64,000 nt of DNA from Chlorokybus atmophyticus (taxonomy: Eukaryota; Streptophyta; Chlorokybophyceae; Chlorokybales; Chlorokybaceae): positions 867,082 through 931,081 of the forward strand of contig RHPI01000638.1 in assembly GCA_009103225.1 (NCBI GenBank), written 5' to 3'. The notes under the pieces are model-generated. The model was not told the origin of the DNA and ran no database searches. It saw nothing but the letters and a program-made list of their open reading frames with translations. A program made the translations under genes and the position numbers. Positions 21,628-37,393 of the stretch are shown piece after piece. Positions within the stretch are counted from its first letter, which is position 1. Every line of letters starts with the position of its first letter.

Positions 21628-22514
21628 ATGGAGCCGGGCAAGGCTGGCGAGGTTGACGTTCGGCAGGACTACTCGGACTTCACGCTTGTGGTCCAAGGTA
21701 ACCAGCCAGGACAAGATAGGCACACGAGCACACATGCACGCATGCATGTGTGCTTGGCGCAATGGCAAGCACACATGCATGCAACCATGCATGTTGTTTC
21801 CAGAACATAAAAACTAACTCAACGTTCTGGGCAGGGCAAAAGCTACGCACCTGCCGATGGCTGTTGGCGCAGCAGAGCGGTGTCTTCAAAAGCTTGCTCG
21901 CATCAATGCGTGCGAGCGAGCTCAGCTTGGATGATGAAGACTCGCAGCTGATAGAAAACTTCCTTCACCACCTGTGCCCCACCACTTGACTTTTGCCAAC
22001 AGGGTAACCCAGACTATATGTCACAAGTCCACACAGATGTCTAAACGTGTGATATCTCTCACTTCATTAGCAACTGAGTGTGAAAGACCAGCTCAAAGAA
22101 CACTCAATGCAGGATGAAGCATACGCCTTGCTGGAGTTGGCAAGAAAGTACGACGTCTCCATGCTGCGGGCATGCATTGAGACCTACCTCTTGACTAATG
22201 TCAAACTCAACACCGCACGGCTTGCAGCAACAGCTGACTCTCACGACTTAAAGCGTCTGCGGACAGCAACCATCGCACACCTGTCGCGCGCAGAGGTCGC
22301 CAGAAGCGAGTTGATGAAGGAACATTTGGTCAAGTGTCAGCCAGAGACTGTGACCGAGATTCTCATCAAGTGTTTGGACAACAAGGTGTCTGCTTTGCAA
22401 CGAACTGCAAGCTTGCCAGCGGAGGGCAGCCTGCCTGATATACGAAAACACTGGTCGAGATTGCCAGGTGAGGGCAGATACATTAACCCTGCTGTGGCAA
22501 TGCTGTTGCAGTAG
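21628..22514 (+). pseudogene. BTB/POZ gene with central-exon deletion (copy G)
   Basis: Exon 1 is 21628-21697 (MEPGKAGEVDV, then QDYSDFTLVVQG) with donor CAAG|GTAACC. Exon 2 starts at 21835 (KLRTCRWLLAQQSGVFKSLL). Compared with copy F, 10 nt are missing near the end of this exon, so HHLCPTT runs into TGA at 21987-21989. The conserved TTTGCCAACAGG|GTAACC donor then follows out of frame. Exon 3 (22113-22514) is fully open: EAYALLELARKYDVSMLRAC, then RTASLPAEGSLPD and YINPAVAMLLQ. Only the single lesion disables it. If that is an assembly error the gene would be a working paralogue of about 215 aa. Confidence 0.72.
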
Positions 22515-24541
22515 TGGGTTGCAATACCGCACGGAGGGGAGGCACTACGCACATGCAACAACTCCGCTTTGTTGCACTGGCGCATTGATACAATCCGCAT
22601 CAACTCGTATACAAGTCATGTGCAGACAAGTGTGCATCACTTGCACGCCACAGCTTGCTTGGGTGTCAGTGTATAGGGTATGTGAAGTGCTGTGTGAGAC
22701 ACACGCATACATATGCCACATGCACACCAACACTCACATGCACACTACCAACTCAGTTTATCAAGTTGTGTCTGGCTGCGGTGCCACGCTGAGCATATTG
22801 TCCAGATCTAATATCCACGAACTGGTTTATGATTGCTGTCTTGCTGAGTGAGCAAGGAATGCTGCTTCAAGAAAAAGAATAAATACACATTGCAGAGCAA
22901 CACGTACTGCTTCATTAGCTGCTTGCAGTCCTGCACAACCTGGAGACAACGCATTTCTTGCTCTGCAGTTCACAGGGACCGTTAGGCTATGCAAAGTCAT
23001 ACCTACCGCGATGCATGTCGCGCCAGGCGACTGCGGACCACATGCATGTCTCCAACTACTGCCAGCTTATCCTGTACACCGTGCTTCGTCATTGCCGCTG
23101 ATGTCCAAGAGGTGAGCACACACAGTGGAGGGAGAGAGAGGCGGAGGAGGGAGAGGAGCAGGAGGGGGAGGAAGAGAGAGAGGGGAGACAGAGGGGAAGG
23201 AGGAAGGGAGAGGGGAAGGGAACTCATGGGCTGCCTGCTGACTGCATTGCCACTGCTGCACCGCTACATCTGCTGACTACCGTTGTTAACGCTGCCCTGG
23301 TCGTGTTGTACAGGTTATTACACGTGCATGCATGTGTGTTGCACGGGGTATGGGCAGTAGTGAAGGTAGATAAGTAGTGAACTTGGACATCCCGGCGGTG
23401 AATATAAGAGTGCGATGGTGTAGTGTGCGGACTGCATGCATGTTTGCTACATTCTCATGCATGCCACAATCCTTGCATACTATAATATACACACAAATGC
23501 CACAATCCAATTGCATGCTATTTATTATACTGCTCTGATGCACCTCTGTACGCAACTGCGCAACCATTACCAGCCACTACAGCCGTCAGCGAACAGGTAC
23601 ACAGGTCTAGCAGTTGGGAAAGTGCCTGCCAAGAGCGCAGCGCAGTTTATTACAACACGCCACCACTGCATGCTGCTTTGGCATGAAGGAGCACCAACCC
23701 ACACATATGCGCATGTGATGCACACTCAACGTTACAATTTGCCTTGACCATGGGACAGTTGAACCCGTTGAGGCACGCGCTGCGCAGTGACTCCCCTCCA
23801 GACAATATAATTTCACCTTGCGAGTCCCACCAAATCAGCTAGTCACTCTTGACGCAGGCCAAGAGTCGACTTGTCAGGGATAGCAAGTCCAAAGCAAAGC
23901 AAACTAGGTACACAACACGTGTACCGCAGTTCATGGCGCCACACATAGGTGTTCAGACAATGTATACAATGCTTTACTAAATTAACAATGGATGTGCGAG
24001 CCAACAGAAAACGGTGCTGTTGCTGCAACTAGGCATGCTGTAGGTCCCAACCTGGAACCCAAGATTTGAGGACAAGACAGAGCTTAAGTGACAGACAGCT
24101 CACCATTGGGTAGCCCATGTTGTTGCAGAACCACCTGGCAGCTGTGTGCAGGAGCAGCGCACTACGGGCCTGTGCATGATGGGTCAACACCGCTGTGACT
24201 GAGGAAGCATGTTGTGGATAAGTGATGAGACAATCTGTGACAGGCAAACTTCGTTACTGTACTCACAACATTGACAAGCGTGTCGCTGCAAGGAGGTCCG
24301 CCCACCTTCACCTGTGTAGTCCAATGGACGCTACAGCAGGTGCACGCGAAATCACAAACAGACAGTTTCCGTCACATTGCACACAATTTACATCACGACA
24401 GCAAACAACCGGTACAAAACTGCATATTAGCTTGCAACTTGGGTCTATTCCACGGCTATTTCCAACCTTTGCTTGCTGGACATAAGGATGCCCATTGCAA
24501 GAGCTCTAGACAACATAGAGTTACAGAAAAGCCTACTGAGA
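22515..24541. other. intergenic, duplicated flank and low-complexity sequence
   Basis: The first 1.4 kb is the 3' part of duplication unit 2. No gene is seen; 24245-24541 holds nothing recognisable. Confidence 0.4.
23127..23222. repeat. GA-rich low-complexity tract
   Basis: About 95 nt almost purely of G and A on the plus strand (GGAGAGAGAGG and GAGGGGGAGG-type units). Confidence 0.9.
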
Positions 24542-25552
24542 TTAGACTAACTCAAGCTCTGACTCAACTAAGTGTACGAACCCCTTGACAGACTTTCCAG
24601 CCACGTCCCTTACGAACTCCACCTGAAGACGCCCATCAAACGAAGTAAGTGCAATGTTGTCGCCACGATTGTGTGACAGACTACAGCACACCACCTCCCA
24701 ATGCACCTATCTAGAGTCTACAGAAACATTGGAATGAACTGAACTGAACTGAACTGAACTGAGCTTGCATGGTACTCACAGTCACAATCAGTCGGTGCTC
24801 ACACAATGATGGTAACTGCCGGAGTACTACCACAAGCGCAATGCTGGCTGTACCTTGTATGGAAAAGTCGCAGAAACGGCCCTGCCCTTGTGCTCTGCTG
24901 CATTGGCAGCCACCACCCCCTCCCAGCCCTGGATCTTCGCTTCTTTGCCCCATTTCGATATGTGGTACACAGTAACGTCCGCTTTCACTCTCACCTTTGA
25001 GCCCTGAACATACGAATCGTACATTCAAACTCAGCTCCTTGCGCACGCGCTGTTGACTCCACGATGCACTGAGCAGATCACCCTACTACTGCATTGCCCA
25101 GTACGTGTAGAACAATGTGCACAGTACTACTACTTGCTGGAAGATGATTGATACTGACTTGCCTTTGCATGCAGCACAAGGAAAATGGTGGAAAGATATT
25201 TTTCACGGCCATTGCTCAGTAGTAGCTTACGCCTAGTCTATGACTGAAAGCTTACGCAGACCAAACAACACCTGGCAATTGAAACCATGACGCTCACCGG
25301 ACCGAACTTGAGAGCGGTCACCGCCTCGTCGCCCTCAACCGTGGCAGCAGCCATAACAAGCGGCTTGAACGCAACCTGCAATGTCGCCCTGCTTTTCCTC
25401 TTGAACAATGCAGGAGCAGCGGCGTCGAGTGGGGCAGGCCTCCATCCGGCTGGACGAAGGGTCCTGGACGCAGCTGATGAACCACTCGGCCGAGACAGGC
25501 CACATGACACGCATCCGGTAACTATGGCTATCCCCCCTGCTGCGGCCATCAT
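24542..25552 (-). CDS. FTRV: ferredoxin:thioredoxin reductase, variable (alpha) chain
   Basis: Three exons: 25552-25298, 25003-24854 and 24622-24542 (stop TAA), all phase 0, giving 161 aa. Exon 1 is Ala/Ser/Arg-rich, as expected for a chloroplast transit peptide, and ends VTALKFGP. Exons 2 and 3 carry the SH3-like FTRV fold: GSKVRVKADVTVYHI, IQGWEGVVAANAAEHKGRAV, SATFPYK, then VEFVRDVAGKSVKGFVHLVE. In the plastid stroma the variable chain holds the catalytic FTR beta chain, which passes electrons from ferredoxin to thioredoxins. I chose the Met at 25552; a Met 8 codons upstream and one immediately after are alternatives. Intron 2 carries five GAACT repeats. The gene is divergent from eRF1 across about 700 nt that may hold both promoters. 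Confidence 0.93.
24736..24760. repeat. (GAACT)5 tandem repeat in FTRV intron 2
   Basis: Five exact 5-nt units on the plus strand. Confidence 0.95.
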
Positions 25553-26257
25553 GACGGATTGAACAACAACGACCACGCCAACAACACCCTCCTACTCCTC
25601 GCCCGCCCGCTCAAACCCTAACCCATTGGATAAGCTGCAGTCTCGATATCCGCAATCTCCTGATACCAAAAGTAGATCGTCGATATCGTTGCTGCCTCTC
25701 AACCTGGCTCAAACAGCCCGCCTACTAAACTGGATCCGTCAATCTTGCCATGGTGGCGAATGCGAAGCTCAGCAACGGAGAAGCGGTGTTTTGCCGCGTA
25801 GAAGCCAACTACTTCTGGCTTTTTCGCGGTAAAGCGCTGTCGGTTCGGGTATGACAGAAGCCACACTTTGTAAGCCAGATGTCCTGCGTAAGCACGTGGC
25901 GCGCGCCGCGGATTCGTGCCAAATGGCACGCCCGGGCAACTCCAATCTGGCAGGCCCCAAGCCCTAAGTTTGCAACCCTAAACAGTCTCTTTGGCCTGCG
26001 CGGTGGCGGCGGCGGCGACGATACGGGCGGCAGTGTCGTCAACGTCGGCTGCCGCTGTGACGGCATCATCGCTGCCATTAGGCTGAAAAATATTAGAATC
26101 TTACAGGGCGGTTTCTGTTGCTGGCTGGTGCTTGCCGCCGTTGGAGACCTTGCTGGACGGGTGGTCGCTGTGCAGCTGCTGCGGCGGCTGCTCGGTGCTG
26201 CTGCGTAGTGCGGGAGGAGCTTGTTGCGCACGGGGTGGTGGCTGAAGTGCTGCAAAC

Positions 26258-28766
26258 ATGGCGGAGGGTGGGGGCCAAGGGCAGGATCGGAACATAGAGT
26301 CATGGAAAATCAAGAAGCTGATCAGGGCGCTGGAGAGCGCCAGGGGAAACGGGACCAGCATGATCAGCTTGATCATGCCTCCTAGGGATCAAATTGCTCG
26401 CGTAGCTAAGATGCTAGGAGACGAGCTTGGAACCGCCTCAAACATCAAGAACAGGGTTAACAGGCAATCAGTGCTGGGCGCTATCACATCAGCGCAACAG
26501 GTGCGAACGTCCGTCTTCGTAGCTGTTTGTTGCCGCCTGTTTTGCGCAACTGCTGCACAGGTGTTAGTTTGTATGTTTACTGTAGTATATGGCGCGCGCA
26601 TGCAACAACAGAAGCTGGCGCTACTACATGCGGTGTTTCTCAATCCCGCAAACTGATGGCTATGGGGCGGTATCTCGTGTGTTACTTGCGGTTCTGGTTT
26701 GTCACACACTTCAGTACATTCAGACTTTCGCAACTGCGTGTCAATGGTTAGCGCAAAATGTCCACTCTATTGTACGTGTTTTTGGTGCGTTTGGTTATTA
26801 GTCAAGGCCACTGCTCTGGGCACCAGTCGCTAGAACACAGGAGTACTGCATCACTGTCGTGTCGCACCAACAGTGCATGCATATTTTCTCTTGTTAAAGG
26901 CAGTAGAGGTTGTGTGAAGCTGCAGAAGTTTGTCTGCATACAATAGCGCTGTGATGAAAGCTTTGAGTGTTACTTGAGGGCCCAGCACTGCTGGAGCCTG
27001 TGCTTGGCACCTTTCTCCAACTGAAGCGCTAGTCTCGACGTTATCGTTCTGCGCTTGCGTAACAGTGTTGTGCGTGTTTTACTAGCATACAGTTCGGTAA
27101 TAAGCAACTCAACCGAGGCAGCTGACAGCAGTAAGTTATGCAGAGGCTGAAGCTGTACAACAAAGTCCCTCCTAATGGTTTGGTGCTGTACACGGGTACA
27201 GTGCTGACTGAAGATGGTAAAGAGAAGAAGGTTAACATTGATTTTGAGCCTTTCAAGCCCATCAACACCTCCCTGTACCTTTGCGACAACAAGTTCCACA
27301 CAGAGGCTCTCAATGAGCTGTTGGAATCCGATGACAAGTTTGGTTTTATTGTGATGGACGGAAATGGCACGCTGTTTGGTACGCTATCCGGCAACTCCCG
27401 AGAGGTACCTTTTTTTGCACGTGCAATGCATTCATTGCACAGGTGCTACCTGATGCAAGTGACAGTTATCTCCCAAGTCATTTTAGGCATCGAGGATAGC
27501 TACCACCAGTGCCTGGTTGGCCTAGGATCACAGTATATAGAGCCTGCCGCAGCTGTGTGTTGATACACTTGTTTGTCTACTGGGAGAACCCTGGGGATTG
27601 AGTGCGTGCATTGTTAGCAGCCTCTAAATTTTTGCAGTACAGGTGCTGCACAAATTCACTGTGGATCTGCCCAAGAAGCACGGACGAGGAGGTCAGTCAG
27701 CGCTGCGTTTCGCCCGATTGCGAATGGAAAAAAGGCATAACTATGTTCGAAAGACTGCCGAGCTTGCCACGCAATTCTTCATTGATCCAGCCACATCCCA
27801 GCCGAATGTGGCCGGTCTCATCCTGGCTGGATCCGCTGATTTCAAGACAGAGCTTTCCCAATCAGACATGTTTGATCAGCGTTTGCAAGCTAAGATTATT
27901 AAAGTGGTGGATGTGAGTTATGGTGGCGAGAATGGTTTCAACCAGGTAAGCTGCGTGGGGTTCAGGTTTGCTTGCACAACAACTTGTTAACAATTTGAAC
28001 ACCAGCACTATGGCCGTTAATGTTGGCAGCAGCCTCATGACTTCTGTTGCATTATGCAGGCCATTGAGTTGTCAGCAGAAGTGTTGGCCAACGTGAAGTT
28101 TATTCAAGAAAAACGGCTGATCAGCAAGTTCTTTGAAGAAATCAGCCAAGACACAGGAAAGTATGTGTTTGGGACTGAGGACACGCTGAAGGCACTAGAA
28201 ATGGGTGCTGTGGAGACGCTGATTGTCTGGGAGAACCTTGACATTACACGATACGTCTTCAAGTCACATAGTGGATCTCAAATAATCAAGCACCTAACGC
28301 CAGAGATGGAGGCGGTGAGTACATTGTTGGTGTTTCTTGCTGTACTAGTGAATCGTACTTGGAGTACTGTTATATTGTGTGCCTGTCCAGGACCAAAGCC
28401 AATTCATGGACGAGGATGGTGGTGAGCTGGAGCTTGTTGGGGAGAAGCAGTCTTTCTTGGAGTGGTTGGCAGACACATACCGGCAATTTGGTTGCCTGTT
28501 GGAGTTTGTGACAAACAGGTTTGTTTGGCATCTTGTTTGCCACGTTGCTTGTTTGTGAATGGTGACGACAATAACACTGCAGACAGATGTGTTTGTTGCA
28601 AGGTCGCACTGGCCTCATGTGGTCAAGCTGTGACAGGTCACAAGAAGGCTCGCAGTTTGTGAAAGGTTTCGGCGGCATTGGCGGTATCTTGCGCTACCAG
28701 CTTGACATGAGGGACTTCGAGGAGCCTGAGGACAATGAAGATCTGGATGCAGATGATGCTTATTAA
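26258..28766 (+). CDS. ETF1: eukaryotic peptide ch​ain release factor 1 (eRF1)
   Basis: Six exons: 26258-26500, 27144-27404, 27643-27945, 28060-28314, 28391-28518 and 28637-28766, all joining in phase, for 439 aa with stop TAA. eRF1 recognises all three stop codons in the ribosomal A site and triggers peptide release. Visible motifs are the GTS loop ([15 protein letters not shown]), YLCDNKF of the codon-reading pocket, and [14 protein letters not shown] with the catalytic GGQ. The core matches the plant proteins closely ([29 protein letters not shown]). The normally invariant TASNIKS motif reads TASNIKN here: the last Ser is Asn (codon AAC). The C-terminal tail is acidic ([14 protein letters not shown]). 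No exon shows a frameshift. The start ATG sits in a favourable context (AACATGG) and aligns with the family start. Confidence 0.97.
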
Positions 28767-29384
28767 TCAATGAAAGGGCAGCGAGGCTATGTGATATGCT
28801 CTGACCTGCTTTGAGCATCAACAGCAAGCACAGGACAGCTGGCGCCAAGTGGTGTTCTAAGAGATTTGCTAGCTGTGCAAGGCAAATGCCTGTTTGTGGC
28901 GGATTTCCACAACGGTGGAAGCTGTTGATGCCATGGTGGCCGACAGCAAATGCTGCCAAAGCCATTAAACTTCACGGTTGGCAGTTTAGCTGTACTTCAC
29001 ATGTGGATGTGGTGGATGGGTGTATACAACGTGACAGTATCAACTCTGTTGTGCCCATAGTAGAGAGGGAGCCTATGCATCCATATGCTATGAAAGTGTT
29101 TCCTCACTGTGAAATGTTACTAGTGGAAAGCATGGCACGAACATATGATGCACACAATACACGAACACAGCTTTTCCCCCAACATGCATGTTCGCTGGCG
29201 TGACCAGAGTGGTACTAGCGTCACTTCAGCATTACAACGACAAAAATATTGCCGCCTCCCTTGTTCGTTGCCTACCAATGTGATCAGAAACCTACCTACT
29301 GGCCTGCTGTCTACGTCTGACAGCAGGAAATTGTCAAAAAGTGTATGCATGCACATCACACAAGCGCTACACAAACGTGTCAAG
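28767..29384. other. convergent intergenic region
   Basis: Lies between the 3' ends of eRF1 and PI4K-beta. No gene is seen. Confidence 0.6.
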
Positions 29385-34525
<5,141 letters not shown>

Positions 34526-37393
34526 GCTGCAGAGCTTAACGGCGTAGAAGCTAAACCTACTGTTTTGTCATGGCCTGGTTGCCAAGCCGACCCACAGCTG
34601 CAGGCTATAGCACACTGGGCCAGAGCAGGCCACTGGCCATGCAGTCGGTGTACATGTATAACAATTCTCCTGGTAGCACGTAACCACTGCTTACAACATC
34701 CACAGCTCCTTGGCCACTCAACCAAGCGCTGTCATGCTCCGCACCCGCAGCTCATCAACACAACCCTTTCCAGCTGCAGTCCTGGCCAGAGCAGGCTTAA
34801 CATCAGCAGAAGCCTGATCGGACCAGGCCAAGCAGCAGGAAGCCAGACGTCGAAGCCAGGCTGAAGAAGCTGTAAGTTAGCTGTTGTTGTTTGTAGGTAG
34901 CTGACGCCGGCAAGGGCGAGCACACATTGGCATGCTGCAAGCAATCGCTGTCGCGCCTGCCAGCTGGCACCCTTTGCTGCTGCGTCAGTGTTCCTAATGA
35001 ACTTGGGCTGCCCTGTTGCAGACCCAAAGTGGCCTTTTCCTCACTTCTGTCCCATAGCGTGTGCACACGGCGAATGCACGAATGGACGAGTGCCATGTGG
35101 ACATTGTGCGATGCTTGTGCATCAAGATGCACCAATGTTGACAACAAGTGGTGGTGGTACCAGCGTCCCATCCAGCAGCTCATTTTTGTGGTATTCATGC
35201 GTAATGGTTGAAGTGGATCAGCAACTTCATTTCTGCTTATATTCACACATTGCTCACAATAATACAAGTATAACGATATGGCATATTTATTGCTTGTGGC
35301 ATGATTGCAACGTATACAATGTAATTTTATGCATTGTCCGATATCAACGTTAAATTACTATAAAAAACATTGATATCCATCAATGCATACATTACATGAC
35401 AACATAACATGATGCGAAAATGTGAATGTAAACGTATATGTGCATGTACGACTACCTTTAAACACGTACGAAATATGTACGAAATGGACGCGAGAAAAGG
35501 TTTGGCACGTGCATACGGTATTGAGTTGAGCTCCCTATGCATACATGCATACGTGCATTGCTGCACGCTACATGTTGGCAATTACCAAAACAGTTTGTAA
35601 CATGTATAAGCAACGTATCAATGAAGTTGAATTTATGTATGCATTTCCATCTGTATTACGCGTGTACCACAGCAGGTCTCTAAACAATAGCATTGCACAA
35701 GCAAGCACTTTGTGTACAGCAGTACAATATGTTGAATCATATGCATGCTATATGTCGGCACACACGCATGCGCACACGCACGCATGCCATGCGGCCAATA
35801 TAATGCAAATCAGCCATCACTATGATGATCTGCATTAAAATTGAGCTAAAAGCGCGTCATAGCATTGCAACCCTTGGTGACAATTGTTCGACGAGTTGCG
35901 GGTTGATGTAATCAAGCCTTATCAGGAGCTCGCGTATCAACTCGTATAGCTTTCATTGCGCAAGGAATGGAATACTTATCATCATGTCGGCTCAAAACAC
36001 ATGATGCACCTTGTGTGCTTTTCTTCGTGTGCACATGCTCAAATTCATGCTCTATTTTATCATCATTTGCACGTCACGCATAGGCTGATTCAAACATTGG
36101 CATATCAAGACACGGATGCTAGCTTGTTGATCAATCCACTTGATGTCCGTCTATCCCTCTGACCAACCAAGTACAGATACATTGTGTGTATGTGATTGTA
36201 AACTGTAGCGCCTCATTGCTCCTGCACTGTGCATGCATATGCATGCTTCACTATGCTCGCGTGTGCTTGTATATTGTGTGCTTTGTGTTCATACTTGCAT
36301 AAGCAGGACTTGGTCAGCTTATACATTGTGTGCGTATATGCATCAGCAGTACTTGGTTAGCCTATACATTGGGAATGACTCGTCTCCGCTTGTAGGCAAG
36401 AGCCACCTCACTCGGTATTGGAATGACACCTTGTGTTTGAGTGTTAACACGCGTTCAACCAACGCAATGTCATGCCATGTGTACAAAGTATGTCGCGGGG
36501 ATATGCTGCATGCATCACCCAACCCCACCACCCAACCCCACCGACTGCACCGAACCACCATGCCACGCGCCACCGCTACAAGCGTGCACTGCTGATGTCA
36601 GCAGTGCATGGTTGAGGGTTACAAAGGGCCTCCGGAGACAGCAGAGGGGGGGCGAGGGTGATGCTGGCGAGAGGAGGGGAGTCCGTCTGCTGTTGCTGCC
36701 GCTTGCCTGGCGCTATTGATCAAGACTAACTGCCTAGCTGCTGGTTGTGCAGTTGATTGGCAGATGCTATGCATGCTTGCATGTCTAACGGGGTGATGGT
36801 TTTGGTAGCGTTGGTAGTGAAGCTAGGATAGGTTAATCCGGTGGTAAAGTATTGAACAACAATGACTGCCTGCATGCTGTATGTTGCCTACACTGCATGT
36901 TCGCCGCATACATACGCCACTTTGTATGTACAAGCGACGTGCGTGTACAGAAAATGCAAGGGATGCATGTGCTGGAGCAACTGCATGCTTTGCGGAAGGC
37001 TACAAGTAGTAGGTTGTATGTATTGGGTGCGTATTGTCTGTGGTAAGTACCGTATATTGTGCACTGCACGTTGTGTGTCGTAATTATCTGGGGTTGATCC
37101 GAGTAGGTGTGGTCACTGGAACGCTGTGGGACTTGTTGGTACTGCTGGATAGAGCTTGCTGCTTGGTAGGATAGTTTCAACTCATGCACGCACAAACTTG
37201 TGTACTAGCTATGTAAACCATGCAATGCGGTGACTGTGCATGACCATCGTGTGGGCAACTAGACTGGCTGTGAGCGCTTCAGCTCCCAGTGCTTCAAACC
37301 ATGAAACCTGAGAAGTTGTTAAACCATGAAACCTGAGAAGTTGTTAACACTTGCCAAAGCAACTTGCATGACACCCACGAATGGTAATGACAT
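34526..37393. other. intergenic, about 2.9 kb, AT-richer
   Basis: Between the 5' end of PI4K-beta and the 3' end of REX4. No gene is supported. The sequence is rich in GCATGC and TGCATG words and alternating CA/TG stretches, and contains a 25-bp tandem duplication. Confidence 0.5.
37296..37345. repeat. perfect 25-bp tandem duplication
   Basis: Two identical, directly adjacent 25-nt copies (37296-37320 and 37321-37345), each AAACCATGAAACCTGAGAAG followed by TTGTT. Confidence 0.97.

Larger units (their letters stand above)
18230..24240. repeat. tandem segmental duplication, about 2.9 kb unit, two units plus a partial third
   Basis: Unit 1 (about 18.2-20.97 kb, BTB copy F) and unit 2 (about 21.0-23.97 kb, BTB copy G) match in order through their length. 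Upstream blocks include GTGATCACGCGCGCCACCCA versus GCGATCACCTGCGTCGCCCA, and TGACCTCAAGT followed by TCTGGG.TGCCATGA.TTG. After the BTB genes both have GACAAGTGTGCATCACTT and CGCCACAGCTTGC, then a GGAGACAAC.CATT block, then CTAGGTACACAACA and TTCATGGCGC. The start of unit 2 (GACCTGAAACCCACGACCTG) recurs at about 24045, giving the beginning of a third, truncated unit. Limits are approximate. Confidence 0.65.

Noticed and set aside
23003-23276. Arg/Glu-rich or Pro/Leu-rich frames at 23.0-23.3 kb
   Set aside because: Produced by the GA-rich low-complexity tract, with no splice signals or conserved residues.
26258-28766. Non-standard genetic code suggested by NIKN and by in-frame TAA and TGA in two genes
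   Set aside because: Conserved proteins in the window terminate at TAA, TAG and TGA exactly where their families end, and no conserved housekeeping exon contains an internal stop, so a reassigned code is not supported.
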